Shown in pieces: positions 16,983 through 26,373 of a stretch of 64,000 nt of DNA. The stretch spans positions 1 through 64,000 of the forward strand of contig NZ_JNWK01000024.1 of assembly GCF_000716445.1 (NCBI RefSeq). The letters are read 5' to 3'. Numbering within the stretch: the stretch's first letter is position 1; every line of letters begins with the position of its first letter. Below the pieces are notes generated by a model that saw nothing but the letters and a program-made list of their open reading frames with translations, was not told the DNA's origin and ran no database searches. The position numbers and the translations under genes were made by a program. Origin of the DNA: Streptomyces wedmorensis. Lineage in GTDB: Bacteria > Actinomycetota > Actinomycetes > Streptomycetales > Streptomycetaceae.

Positions 16983-17024
16983 GGCCCTGAAGCCCTGAGA
17001 CCTTGAGGCCCTGACGCCCCCCGC

Positions 17025-18413
17025 TCACCCGCTCGGCGGAATGTTCTGGTTGAGGGCGAAGACGTTGCCGGGGTCGTACCGGTCCTTCAGCGCGACGAGG
17101 CGGGCGTACTTCTCCGGGCCGTACGAGGAGCGCAGACGGGCGCCCTCGTCGGCGAGGATGAAGTTGGGGACGGAGGTGCCGGTCGTCCACGGGCGGAGCG
17201 CCGAGTGGAGGTCGCGTGCCCAGGCGATGTGATTCAGGCGGTCCTCGGAGCCCCACCAGACGGCCAGGCAGAAGTAGACCCACTTCGTGGGCGGGACGGT
17301 GAGGGCCATGGCGTCCCCGTCGAGGCGGTCCATGGCGCCGCCCAGGGGGCAGAAGATGAGCTGGGTCAGCGGCGAACCCATGGACTCGGCCAGGGCGATC
17401 GCGGTGTCGATCGCCTCGTCCGGAAGCTCGGGCAGGTAGTCGATCTTGAAGTACTCGCTGACCCCGGTGGGCGTGCCGTCGTCGAGCATCCGCTGCACGG
17501 CGGTGTACGGCATGGGCCGGACCATCCGGACCAGGGGATCGCCCCACTCGACGAGCGGCCGCAGGGCCTCCTCGCCGCGCGCGGGGTCGCCGACGTACGC
17601 GACGATCACGGCGCAGGCCGGCTTGCCCCGCGCCTCTTCGGGTACGAACTCCTCCGGCGGAGCGGTGACCAGGGCGAAGGCCCCGGTGACCTCGTCGGGT
17701 GCCTGCTCCAGGAAGTCCCGGTAGAACCGCGCGAGCGGGCCGGCGGCCGAGCGTGGGTGGAGGAGCATTCCCGCGTACAGCAGGGGACCGACGGGATGGA
17801 GCCGGAAGCCGAAATCGGTGATGACGCCGAAGTTGCCGCCGCCGCCCCGGAGGCCCCAGAACAGCTCGGCGTTCTCCTCCGCGTCGGTGTGGAGGATCCG
17901 CCCGTCGGCGGTCACCACCTCCGCCGACACCAGGTTCCAGGCGGAGGGTCCGTACATCCGTTCCAGCCAGCCGGAGCCGCTGCCGAGCGTCAGTCCCGCG
18001 ACCCCGGTGTCGGACACTCGCCCGCCGGTCACGGCCAGGTCGAACTCCTGGGTGGCGGCGTCCAGTTCGCCCCAGGTGAGGCCGGCGCCGAAGCGGCCGG
18101 TGCGGGCCTCCGGGTCGATCTCGACGTGCTTCATCGGGCTGGTGTCGACGACGAGCCCGCCCTCGCAGGACGCGAAGCCGGCGGTGGCGTGGCCCCCGCC
18201 GCGCACCGCGACGCCGAGGCTGTTCTCCCGGGCGTACCGGAGTGCGGCGCGTACGTCCTCGGGACCCGTGCAGCGCGCGATCAGGGCCGGATGCTGGTCG
18301 TGGTCCCGGTTGAAGCACCGGCGGACGGTGTCGTAGTCGGGGTCGGCGGGTCCCACGACGGCGCCTTGGAATCCCGGTATGCGGTCGGTCGGTCTGGTGG
18401 TGGTCATGGTCAT
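17025..18413 (-). CDS. FAD-linked oxidase of the berberine-bridge-enzyme type
   Basis: A 462-residue FAD-binding PCMH oxidase. The FAD pyrophosphate loop is AVRGGGHATAG near residue 70, whose His can carry FAD covalently. The second FAD segment is GGRVSDTGVAGLTLGSG. The C-terminal berberine-bridge motif is RYDPGNVFALNQNI, whose Asn-containing tail closes the active site. A second covalent Cys is not evident at the usual GxxGxC position (the protein has GSGSGW), so flavin attachment is probably single, through His. No signal peptide. These oxidases act on sugars, alkaloids or polyketides and are common tailoring enzymes, but no biosynthetic cluster surrounds it. It converges on the gene at 16053. 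Confidence 0.87.
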   Translation of the reverse strand: MTMTTTRPTDRIPGFQGAVVGPADPDYDTVRRCFNRDHDQHPALIARCTGPEDVRAALRYARENSLGVAVRGGGHATAGFASCEGGLVVDTSPMKHVEIDPEARTGRFGAGLTWGELDAATQEFDLAVTGGRVSDTGVAGLTLGSGSGWLERMYGPSAWNLVSAEVVTADGRILHTDAEENAELFWGLRGGGGNFGVITDFGFRLHPVGPLLYAGMLLHPRSAAGPLARFYRDFLEQAPDEVTGAFALVTAPPEEFVPEEARGKPACAVIVAYVGDPARGEEALRPLVEWGDPLVRMVRPMPYTAVQRMLDDGTPTGVSEYFKIDYLPELPDEAIDTAIALAESMGSPLTQLIFCPLGGAMDRLDGDAMALTVPPTKWVYFCLAVWWGSEDRLNHIAWARDLHSALRPWTTGTSVPNFILADEGARLRSSYGPEKYARLVALKDRYDPGNVFALNQNIPPSG

Positions 18414-18685
18414 GGTCCCTGGTCAGCCGTCGACGACGACGGCCGCAGGACCACGGGCGCGGGCACAGCCCGGCTCGGCCCCGGCCGCCTGCTGTACGCC
18501 GTCAGTATGCGACCGGACCCATCGGTAGGCGATTCGGGCATCCGGGGGCGCGAGGGCCCACGCCCCCGGATCGGCTCATGGAACGGGCCCGTCGGGGCGA
18601 CTCACCGAGCGTCGCCGTCAGGCTGGGCACGGGGCCTCGGATCGACGCACCGGACGGGGCGACCGGCCGAGCCCGCCCGGACGGC

Positions 18686-19003
18686 TCACCAGATCAGTGC
18701 CGCCCCGAAGACGGCCAGTGCGATCGTGCACATCGCCGCCAGCAGCGCGCCCCGGTGGGAGAGAGGCAGGGGCCGCGCGGTGCCGAGGGAGCGGATCCTG
18801 CGGTGGGACACGGCCAGGAACGCGACCCAGACCAGCGCCGACAGCGCGAGCCCGGTCAGCTCCTTCGCCCCGATCTCGTCGCTGACGGTCAGTTTCACGG
18901 CCAGCACCGCGACGACCGTGCACGACAGGGTCGTACGCCGCCACGCGAGCCGGGTCCGCTCCGGCTGGAGCCCGGGATCCCGGACGTCGCCGGCCGCGGT
19001 CAC
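18686..19003 (-). CDS. DUF202 small membrane protein
   Basis: A 105-residue DUF202 protein. The family motif appears as LQPERTRLAWRRTTLS, followed by three hydrophobic membrane segments: VVAVLAVKLTV, LTGLALSALVWVAFLAV and LLAAMCTIALAVFGAALI. The GTG at 19003 overlaps the stop of the upstream YidH-like gene (GTGA), so the two are translationally coupled and may form a heteromeric membrane complex. The longer reading frame to 19162 lies inside the neighbour and is rejected. DUF202 proteins have no settled function. Confidence 0.8.
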   Translation of the reverse strand: MTAAGDVRDPGLQPERTRLAWRRTTLSCTVVAVLAVKLTVSDEIGAKELTGLALSALVWVAFLAVSHRRIRSLGTARPLPLSHRGALLAAMCTIALAVFGAALIW

Positions 19004-19395
19004 CGCCCGGCCCAGCCGAAGACGACGAGCACCACCATGGTGAGCGCCACGCCGGCCACGGCGAGGCTCAGCACCGCGGGGAACCGGGACCCGGGCAGGT
19101 CCTCGCCGCGCCGCATCGCCCGCTCGCAGCGCACCCAGTGGTTCACCGCGCGCAGGGAGCACAGCACCCCGGCCGCGAGGAGCGCGAGCGCGAGCCCGAC
19201 GCGCACCCCCCAGCGCAGGTCGGGCAGGAACTGGGCGACGGCGAATCCGCCGCCGACGAGTGCGAGCGCGGTCCGGAGCCAGGCCAGGAAGGTCCGCTCG
19301 TTGGCGAGGGAGAAACGGTAGTCGGGGGTCTCGCCCTCGTCCCGGACCCGCTGCGGCGCGAACCAGAGCCGCAGGGTCTGCACGAAATCGCTCAC
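19000..19395 (-). CDS. YidH/DUF202-family membrane protein
   Basis: A 131-residue DUF202 (YidH-type) protein. The cytoplasmic N-terminus carries the signature YRFSLANERTFLAWLRTALAL. Three membrane segments follow (about residues 40-58, 62-80 and 107-127). Start GTG 19395 has no ribosome site, but TAGGGT on the minus strand (19402-19407) lies 6 nt upstream, suggesting a leaderless transcript for this two-gene DUF202 operon. Members often occur in pairs, as here. Role unknown. Confidence 0.85.
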   Translation of the reverse strand: MSDFVQTLRLWFAPQRVRDEGETPDYRFSLANERTFLAWLRTALALVGGGFAVAQFLPDLRWGVRVGLALALLAAGVLCSLRAVNHWVRCERAMRRGEDLPGSRFPAVLSLAVAGVALTMVVLVVFGWAGR

Positions 19396-19419
19396 ATGTG
19401 CACCCTAACGGCCGGGTGA

Positions 19420-19953
19420 TCAGCCCGCCCGGCCGCCCGTACCGCCCTCACGGGACCGCAGCTCCTCGTACGCGGCGAGCCCGTCCGGCACCCACTCCCA
19501 GGTTCCGAGCCGCGCGCGCACCTCGTCGTCCGTGAGGAAGCCGTGCCAGGCGACCTCCTCGACCTGGGGGTCCACCGGCAGCTCGCAGCGCACGTCGTAC
19601 ACCGCCGACCACCACTTGCCGGCCACGCCCCCGGAGTCGTACAGGAACTTCGTCACCGGCTCGGGCCGGGGCAGCCCGGAGACGCCGAGCTCCTCCTCGG
19701 CCTCGCGCAGCGCGGCCTCGTCGTAGGACTCGCCCGCGCCGACGACGCCGCCCACGAACATGTCGTACAGGGAGGGGAAGATCAGCTTCGTCGGCGTCCG
19801 GCGGTGGACGAACACGCGGCCCTCGGCGTCCCGGACCCGGATGAAGACGCAGCGGTGGATCAGACCCCGCGCGTACACCTCGCCGCGCGGCGCCTGTCCG
19901 ACCACCCGGTCGTGCTCGTCGACGACGTCGAGAATCTCTTCAGTGGCACTCAT
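19420..19953 (-). CDS. Nudix hydrolase
   Basis: A 177-residue Nudix protein. The Nudix box begins at GGVVGAGESYDEAALREAEE and continues ELGV, matching GX5EX7REUXEEXGU. The N-terminus (EEILDVVDEHDRVVGQAPR) resembles the isopentenyl-diphosphate-isomerase-like Nudix subgroup, but the Cys and Glu of true IPP isomerases are not apparent. It probably hydrolyses a nucleoside or prenyl diphosphate derivative. ATG 19953 (MSATEE) is preferred over 19965. It lies just downstream of the DUF202 pair's promoter on the same strand and is probably independent. Confidence 0.88.
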   Translation of the reverse strand: MSATEEILDVVDEHDRVVGQAPRGEVYARGLIHRCVFIRVRDAEGRVFVHRRTPTKLIFPSLYDMFVGGVVGAGESYDEAALREAEEELGVSGLPRPEPVTKFLYDSGGVAGKWWSAVYDVRCELPVDPQVEEVAWHGFLTDDEVRARLGTWEWVPDGLAAYEELRSREGGTGGRAG

Positions 19954-20036
19954 GCCGTCATCCAACCAGGGCCTGCCGCGCGGCCGGTGGCCGCGTCACC
20001 GCCCGCCGGGGCCTCCCGGCCCCGGCGGCGTGCGGC

Positions 20037-20822
<786 letters not shown>

Positions 20823-21452
20823 TCAGACGCTCCGGGGCTGTGCGGCCCGGAGAAGCGCGGTGGTCGTCTCGACGAGATCGGCGAGGAAGAGCGCCTCGCC
20901 GGTGAGGGGTTCGGAGCCGTCGAGGTACTGCCGGGCCCGGTCCGCCATGGCCGCGCCCACCACGGTGAGCGCCAGGTCGAGGCGCTCCAGGAGCAGCGGC
21001 TCGGGCAGCCCGAGGGCGGCGAGCCGGTCCGCGACCCGTTCGATCAGGCGCCAGTAGACGGTGCCGGCGAGCGCGGGGTGCGGGGTGCGGGTGCGCACGC
21101 CGCTCTCGTGGCTGAGCTGGGCGGAGATCCGCAGGCAGCGACGGCCCCGGTCGGTCCCCAGCTCGCTCGCCTCGGCGGTGACGAGGGCGGCGACCAGTTC
21201 CTTGAGGTCGTCGCCCGCCTGCTCGAAGAGGGGGGCGAGGATCTGTTCCGTACGCAGCTGGCGGCCGGCCATCACCGCGTCGAGCAGTCCGGCGCGCGAG
21301 CCGAAGTGGTACTGCACGGCGGACGGGTTCGCCTGTCCGGCGAGGGCCACGACGTCCCGCAGTTGCGCGCCGTCGACGCCCCGGGCGGCGAAGAGTTCCT
21401 CTGCCGCGCGGATCAGTTTCTCCCGGGTCTCAGGCCCTGACGTTCGTGCCAT
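20823..21452 (-). CDS. TetR family transcriptional regulator
   Basis: A 209-residue TetR protein. The HTH region runs REKLIRAAEELFAARGVDGAQL then NPSAVQYHFGSRAGLLDAV (about residues 9-55). The C-terminal ligand domain is of the PsrA-like type, with SGVRTRTPHPALA. It is divergent from the KsdD-like gene and upstream of the SDR. On the minus strand TAATAT (21459-21464) lies 6 nt before the ATG, so the mRNA is probably leaderless. The perfect palindrome TAATG-N5-CATTA at 21463-21477 overlaps this box, implying autorepression. Confidence 0.88.
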   Translation of the reverse strand: MARTSGPETREKLIRAAEELFAARGVDGAQLRDVVALAGQANPSAVQYHFGSRAGLLDAVMAGRQLRTEQILAPLFEQAGDDLKELVAALVTAEASELGTDRGRRCLRISAQLSHESGVRTRTPHPALAGTVYWRLIERVADRLAALGLPEPLLLERLDLALTVVGAAMADRARQYLDGSEPLTGEALFLADLVETTTALLRAAQPRSV

Positions 21453-21458
21453 ACCTTC

Positions 21459-21477
21459 ATATTAATGCTCGACATTA
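21459..21477. promoter_or_regulatory. TetR autoregulatory operator with minus-strand -10 box
   Basis: TAATGCTCGACATTA (21463-21477) is a 15-bp palindrome with 5-bp arms. It overlaps the minus-strand TAATAT box (21459-21464) placed 6 nt before the TetR start. Position and symmetry point to TetR binding; the regulator identity is inferred from adjacency. Confidence 0.6.
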
Positions 21478-21510
21478 GGAAACGGGAGTGCCACGGACGA
21501 GGCGAAACGG

Positions 21511-21546
21511 TTGACTCGATACATCCGTGTATCCAAGATGCGGTCC
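21511..21546 (+). promoter_or_regulatory. promoter of the KsdD-like gene with palindromic spacer
   Basis: TTGACT (21511-21516), a 17-bp spacer, then CAAGAT (21534-21539), 7 nt before ATG 21547: a near-ideal housekeeping promoter giving a leaderless mRNA. The spacer holds the perfect palindrome GATACATCCGTGTATC (21518-21533), an operator in the ideal place for repression. It differs from the TetR box 40 bp away, so two regulators, or two site classes, may act here. Confidence 0.65.
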
Positions 21547-23202
21547 ATGTCCTACGACGCTGATGTGATCGTGATCGGGGCCGGTCTCGCCGGCCTCGTC
21601 GCCACCGCCGAGCTGGTCGACGCCGGCCGCACCGTGATCCTCCTCGACCAGGAACCCGAGCAGTCCCTCGGCGGCCAGGCCCACTGGTCCTTCGGCGGAC
21701 TCTTCCTCGTCGACTCGCCCGAGCAGCGCCGGATGCGCGTCAAGGACAGCCACGAGCTCGCCCTCCAGGACTGGTACGGCACCGCCGGCTTCGACCGGAC
21801 CGAGGACCACTGGCCGAAGAAGTGGGCCGAGGCGTACGTCGACTTCGCCGCCGGCGAGAAGCGTTCCTGGCTCCACGCGCGCGGGGTGCGCTTCTTCCCC
21901 GTCGTCGGCTGGGCCGAGCGCGGCGGCTACGACGCCAACGGCCACGGCAACTCCGTACCCCGCTTCCACATCACCTGGGGCACCGGCCCCGGCCTCGTCG
22001 CCCCCTTCGAGCGGCGGGTCCGCGAAGGCGTCGCCCGCGGCCTGGTCCAGCTGCGCTTCCGCCACCGCGTGACCGCACTCGGCCGCACCGGCGGAGCCGT
22101 CGACACCGTCACCGGCGAGATCCTGGAACCCTCCACCGCCGCCCGCGGCACCGCCAGCAGCCGCGAGGCCACCGGTTCCTTCGAGCTGCGAGCCCAGGCC
22201 GTGATCGTCACCTCGGGCGGCATCGGCGGCAACCACGACCTGGTCCGGGCCCAGTGGCCCGCCCGCCTCGGCACCCCGCCCGCCCGCATGCTCTCCGGCG
22301 TCCCCGCCCACGTCGACGGCCTCATGCTCGGCATCGCCGAGAAGGCCGGCGCCCACCACATCAACCGCGACCGGATGTGGCACTACACCGAGGGCATCGA
22401 GAACTGGAACCCGATCTGGGCCCGGCACGGCATCCGCATCCTCCCCGGCCCGTCCAGCCTGTGGCTCGACGCGACCGGCAAGCGGCTGCCCGTCCCGCTC
22501 TTCCCCGGCTTCGACACCCTCGGCACCCTCGAACACATCATGCGGACCGGCCACGACCACACCTGGTTCGTCCTCGACAAGCGCATCATCGGCAAGGAGT
22601 TCGCCCTCTCCGGCTCCGAACAGAACCCCGACCTCACCGGCAAGTCCGTCCGCGACGTCCTCGGCCGCGCCCGCGCCGACGTGCCCGCGCCCGTCCAGGC
22701 CTTCATGGACCGGGGCGTCGACTTCGTCGTCGAGAACGACCTCTCCGCCCTCGTCCGCGGCATGAACGCGCTCACCGACGAGCCGCTGATCGACGAGGAC
22801 GCCCTCCGGCGCGAGATCACCGCCCGCGACCGCGAGATCGCCAACCCCTTCACCAAGGACCTCCAGGTGACCGCGATCCGCGGCGCCCGCAAGTACCTCG
22901 GCGACAAGCTGATCCGTACGGCCGCCCCGCACCGCATCCTCGACCCCAAGGCGGGCCCGCTGATCGCCGTACGCCTCAACATCCTGACCCGCAAGTCCCT
23001 GGGCGGCCTGCAGACCGACCTCGACTCCCGCGTCCTGACGGCCACCGGTGAGCCCCTGGACGGCGTGTACGCGGCGGGGGAGGCGGCCGGCTTCGGCGGC
23101 GGAGGCGTCCACGGCTACCGCTCCCTCGAAGGCACCTTCCTCGGCGGCTGCATCTTCTCGGGAAGGGCGGCGGGCCGCGCGGCGGCGAAGGCGCTGAGCT
23201 GA
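21547..23202 (+). CDS. FAD-binding dehydrogenase (KsdD/fumarate-reductase flavoprotein family)
   Basis: A 551-residue FAD-dependent dehydrogenase. The N-terminal ADP-binding fold is VIVIGAGLAGLVA with the FAD ribose acid in LLDQEP. The C-terminal FAD segment is YAAGEAAGFGGGGVHGYRS. The family includes 3-ketosteroid delta-1-dehydrogenases and related enzymes that desaturate ring or acyl substrates; fumarate-reductase-type catalytic His/Arg positions are not assigned here. No signal peptide. ATG 21547 (MSYDAD) is chosen because the promoter places transcription start on it. Divergent from a TetR gene and an SDR, suggesting a small inducible catabolic unit. A strong hairpin ends the gene. Confidence 0.85.
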   Translation: MSYDADVIVIGAGLAGLVATAELVDAGRTVILLDQEPEQSLGGQAHWSFGGLFLVDSPEQRRMRVKDSHELALQDWYGTAGFDRTEDHWPKKWAEAYVDFAAGEKRSWLHARGVRFFPVVGWAERGGYDANGHGNSVPRFHITWGTGPGLVAPFERRVREGVARGLVQLRFRHRVTALGRTGGAVDTVTGEILEPSTAARGTASSREATGSFELRAQAVIVTSGGIGGNHDLVRAQWPARLGTPPARMLSGVPAHVDGLMLGIAEKAGAHHINRDRMWHYTEGIENWNPIWARHGIRILPGPSSLWLDATGKRLPVPLFPGFDTLGTLEHIMRTGHDHTWFVLDKRIIGKEFALSGSEQNPDLTGKSVRDVLGRARADVPAPVQAFMDRGVDFVVENDLSALVRGMNALTDEPLIDEDALRREITARDREIANPFTKDLQVTAIRGARKYLGDKLIRTAAPHRILDPKAGPLIAVRLNILTRKSLGGLQTDLDSRVLTATGEPLDGVYAAGEAAGFGGGGVHGYRSLEGTFLGGCIFSGRAAGRAAAKALS

Positions 23203-23215
23203 CGGTGCGGGCCGT

Positions 23216-23261
23216 GCGTGCGGTCGGCCGACGGTGCGGGCCGTGTCGGCCGACCGCACGC
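23216..23261 (+). terminator. terminator hairpin after the KsdD-like gene
   Basis: Perfect 17-bp stem: left arm 23216-23232, right arm 23245-23261, 12-nt loop, starting 13 nt after the stop codon. No T-run follows, as is common in Streptomyces. The motif GGTGCGGGCCGTG also repeats directly around it. Confidence 0.75.
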
Positions 23262-23378
23262 AGGGGCCGTGTCGGCGGCGGGTAGACGGGGCACGGACCC
23301 GCGCGAAGGGGGCGTGTGGCGGGGGTCACACGCCGAGCCCGTCGTGTCGCGGGCCGCCCCGCTGCCCAGGATGAGGCC

Positions 23379-24263
23379 ATGGAGATAGGCATCGCACTGC
23401 CCCAGTACGGCACGCACGCCCGCGCCGACCGCATCGCGGGCTTCGCGCGGGACGCCGAGGACGCCGGGTTCGACTCGTTCTGGGTCGGCGACCGCGCCCT
23501 GACCCCCGTGGCCCCCAGCGACCTCTATCCGGGACATACGCCGGAGAACCCCTACCCCCACCAGTACAAGACCTTCCTCGACCCGCTGACCGTGCTCACC
23601 GTCGCCGCCGGCGCGACCTCCCGCGCCCGGCTCGGCATGAGCACCCTCAACGGCCCCTGGTACCCGCCGGCCCTGCTCGCCCGCTCTCTCACCTCGCTCG
23701 ACCAGGTCAGCGGCGGTCGCCTCGACGTCGGTCTCGGCATCGGGTGGCTGCGGGACGAGTACACCGCCGTCGGCGCCGACTTCGGCAGGCGCGGCGCCCT
23801 CCTCGACGAGCTGCTCGACGTCCTCGACGGCATCTGGACCCGGGAGGAGTTCGGCCACGAGGGACCCCACTGGACGATCCCCGCCTCGTACGTCGGCCTC
23901 CGCCCCGTCCAGCCCGCCGGCCCGCCCGTCTACCTCGGCGGCTTCAGCCCGGCCGCCCTGCGCCGGGTCGGCCGCCGGGCCGCCGGCTGGGTCGGCGCCG
24001 TCCTGCCGCCCGGAGCCGCCGAGGGCCTGTGGGACGTGGCCCGGCACGCCGCGGAGGAGGCGGGCCGCGACCCGGGGGCGCTGCGCCGGCAGATCCGCCA
24101 CAACCCCGCACCCGGCGCCACGGCGGACGCGATCGCCGCCGTCCTGTCGGGAGTGCGCGACACCGGAGCGGACGGATGCTTCGTCGACCTCCAGCAGTCG
24201 GTCGACTCGCCGGGCGAGGCCCTGGAGCTCGGAGGCAAGGTCCTGGGCCTGCTGCGGGGCTGA
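23379..24263 (+). CDS. LLM-class F420/flavin-dependent oxidoreductase
   Basis: A 294-residue bacterial-luciferase-like TIM-barrel oxidoreductase. The N-terminus MEIGIALPQYGTHA, then FDSFWVGDR, and SGGRLDVGLGIGWLRDEY (near residue 110) are typical of F420-dependent members (TIGR03619-like). The C-terminal region YLGGFSPAALRRVGRRAAG is the conserved cofactor-phosphate region. ATG 23379 has AGGATGAGG upstream. Actinomycete enzymes of this type usually bind reduced F420 rather than FMN; which one is used here is inference. The substrate is unknown. It is separated by strong hairpins on both sides and is probably monocistronic. Confidence 0.85.
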   Translation: MEIGIALPQYGTHARADRIAGFARDAEDAGFDSFWVGDRALTPVAPSDLYPGHTPENPYPHQYKTFLDPLTVLTVAAGATSRARLGMSTLNGPWYPPALLARSLTSLDQVSGGRLDVGLGIGWLRDEYTAVGADFGRRGALLDELLDVLDGIWTREEFGHEGPHWTIPASYVGLRPVQPAGPPVYLGGFSPAALRRVGRRAAGWVGAVLPPGAAEGLWDVARHAAEEAGRDPGALRRQIRHNPAPGATADAIAAVLSGVRDTGADGCFVDLQQSVDSPGEALELGGKVLGLLRG

Positions 24264-24271
24264 GCACGGCG

Positions 24272-24310
24272 AAGGGCCCCGGACCGTCCCTGCGGACGTC
24301 CGGGGCCCTT
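24272..24310. terminator. bidirectional terminator between LLM and gluconate permease genes
   Basis: AAGGGCCCCGGAC (24272-24284) pairs exactly with GTCCGGGGCCCTT (24298-24310), 13-nt loop, between two convergent genes. The A/T ends give a short T-run on both strands. Confidence 0.85.
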
Positions 24311-24326
24311 GGTGTGCCCGCCGGAG

Positions 24327-25724
24327 CTACAGCACCAGCGACAGCAGCAGGACGAACACGATGCCGACCACCGAGATGATCGTCTCCATCACCGACCAGG
24401 TCTTGATCGTCTGGCCGACGTCCATGCCGAAGTACTCCTTCACCAGCCAGAACCCGGCGTCGTTGACGTGGCTGAAGAACAGCGAGCCGGCACCGATCGC
24501 GAGCACGAGCAGCGACACCTCACCGGTCGACATGCCCTCGGCGAGCGGGGCGACCAGGCCGGCCGCGGAGATCGTCGCCACCGTGGCCGAGCCGGTCGCG
24601 AGCCGGATCGCGACCGCGATCAGCCAGGCGAGCAGCAGGGCCGGGATCGACCAGCTCTTCGAGAAGTCGAGGATCATCTGGCCGACGCCGATGTCGATCA
24701 GGGTCTGCTTGAAGCCGCCGCCCGCGCCGACGATCAGCAGGATGCCGGCGATGGGGGCGAGGGACTTCTCGACGGTGGAGGACAGCTGCTCCTTGGTGAA
24801 GCCGGCCGCCCGGCCCAGTGTGAACATGCCGACTATGACGGCCGCGAGCAGGGCGATCAGTGGCGAGCCGATGACGTCGGTGACCTTCTGCACGCCGTTC
24901 TCGGGGTCGTCGACCACGATGTCGACGAGAGCCTTGACCAGCATCAGGACGACGGGCAGCAGGATGGTCGCGACGGTGGCGCCGAAGCTCGGGCGCTTCT
25001 CCAGGTCCTCGGAGGGCCGCGCCGGGATCATGTTCTCGGGGGCCTGGATGTCCACCCAGCGGGCGGCGTACTTGGAGAAGACCGGACCGGCGATGATCAC
25101 CGTCGGGACGGCGACGACCAGGCCGAGTGCCAGCGTCACGCCCAGGTTGGCGCCGACCGCGTCGATCGCGACGAGCGGGCCGGGGTGCGGCGGGATCAGA
25201 CCGTGCATCACGGAGAGGCCGGCCAGGGCCGGGATGCCGATCCGCATCAGCGAGTAGTTGCCGCGCTTGGCGACCATGAGCACGACCGGGATCAGCAGAA
25301 CGATGCCGACCTCGAAGAAGAGCGGCAGGCCGATCACGGAGGCGATCAGGACCATCGCCCACGGCATGGCGCGCTTGCCGGTCTTCGCCAGGATCGTGTC
25401 GACGATCTGGTCGGCGCCGCCGGAGTCGGCGAGCAGCTTCCCGAGGATCGCGCCGAGCGCGATGAGCACGCCCACGCCGGCCACGGTGTTGCCGAGTCCC
25501 GTGCTGAACGACTTGATGGTGGCGGCGAGCGGCGCACCGGCGAACGCGCCGAGCGCGAGCGACCCGATGGTCAGCGCCAGGAACGCGTGCATCTTGAACT
25601 TGGTGATGAGCAGGACGATGACGGCGATGCCGGCGAGCACGGCGATCCCGAGCTGGGCGTTGCCTGCCGAGGTGATCGGTTCGGCGGCGTCCGCTGCCAG
25701 GATCTCGACACTGAGACTGGGCAC
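24327..25724 (-). CDS. gntP: gluconate:H+ symporter (GntP family)
   Basis: A 465-residue GntP-family permease with about 12-14 hydrophobic segments covering almost the whole length. Family landmarks: LGNTVAGVGVLIALGAILGKLL, GLPLFFEVGIVLLIP and HGLIPPHPGPLVAIDAVGAN (the PPHPGP loop is highly conserved), and the C-terminal SHVNDAGFWLVKEYF. It imports gluconate or a related aldonate driven by protons. Directly downstream of gntK (about 60 nt) and divergent from gntR, so it belongs to a gluconate operon. Start ATG 25724 is supported by the family N-terminus. From memory the S. coelicolor counterpart lies in the same arrangement. Confidence 0.93.
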   Translation of the reverse strand: MPSLSVEILAADAAEPITSAGNAQLGIAVLAGIAVIVLLITKFKMHAFLALTIGSLALGAFAGAPLAATIKSFSTGLGNTVAGVGVLIALGAILGKLLADSGGADQIVDTILAKTGKRAMPWAMVLIASVIGLPLFFEVGIVLLIPVVLMVAKRGNYSLMRIGIPALAGLSVMHGLIPPHPGPLVAIDAVGANLGVTLALGLVVAVPTVIIAGPVFSKYAARWVDIQAPENMIPARPSEDLEKRPSFGATVATILLPVVLMLVKALVDIVVDDPENGVQKVTDVIGSPLIALLAAVIVGMFTLGRAAGFTKEQLSSTVEKSLAPIAGILLIVGAGGGFKQTLIDIGVGQMILDFSKSWSIPALLLAWLIAVAIRLATGSATVATISAAGLVAPLAEGMSTGEVSLLVLAIGAGSLFFSHVNDAGFWLVKEYFGMDVGQTIKTWSVMETIISVVGIVFVLLLSLVL

Positions 25725-25783
25725 GGTGGGTCCTTCGTACGGGCAGGAGTGAGGGGGACGGGGGTACGGGGGGACGGAAGAGG

Positions 25784-26308
25784 TCAGCCGGGCAGGCCGC
25801 GCAGCGCGGTGACGGCGCGGACGGCGATCTCCTCCGGGGTGCCGGAGACGTCGACGGCGACGCCGGCCTCGTCGTCCTGCAGCGGCTGCAGGGTGGCGAA
25901 CTGGGAGTCGAGGAGCGCGGTGGGCATGAAGTGGCCCTTGCGCGCGGCCATCCGCGACTCGATCAGCTCCCGGTCACCGGTCAGATGCAGGAAGACGACC
26001 CCGGGCGCCGCGGCACGCAGCCGGTCCCGGTAGGTCCGCTTCAGCGCGGAGCTGCTCACCACTCCGCCGAGCCCGGCCCGGCCGTGGGCCCACTCTCCGA
26101 TGGCGTCCAGCCAGGGCCCCCGGTCCGCGTCGTCCAGCGGGACGCCGGCCGACATCTTGGCGACGTTCGCCGACGGGTGGAAGTCGTCGCCCTCCGCGTA
26201 CGGCAGGCCGAGGGCCTCCGCGACCAGCGGACCGATGGTGGTCTTGCCGGTCCCGGCGACGCCCATCACGACGACGACCGGGGGTGCGGTGAGGGGGGTG
26301 GTGCTCAT
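25784..26308 (-). CDS. gntK: gluconokinase
   Basis: A 174-residue gluconokinase, phosphorylating gluconate to 6-phosphogluconate for entry into the pentose-phosphate pathway. The P-loop GVAGTGKT is at residues 16-23. Substrate region EGDDFHPSANVAKMSAGVPLDD and FLHLTGDRELIESRM and RKGHFMP (lid/Arg region) are all family signatures. Length is typical. It is the first gene of the gntK-gntP operon, transcribed away from gntR. Three palindromes in the 157-bp gap precede it. GntR-mediated repression relieved by gluconate or 6-phosphogluconate is the expected control. Confidence 0.95.
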   Translation of the reverse strand: MSTTPLTAPPVVVVMGVAGTGKTTIGPLVAEALGLPYAEGDDFHPSANVAKMSAGVPLDDADRGPWLDAIGEWAHGRAGLGGVVSSSALKRTYRDRLRAAAPGVVFLHLTGDRELIESRMAARKGHFMPTALLDSQFATLQPLQDDEAGVAVDVSGTPEEIAVRAVTALRGLPG

Positions 26309-26373
26309 GGGGGGTGCCTCGCTGTCTTCATCGACATCGATTCGGTGAATCCGTCGCGCTCATGAAACCCATT

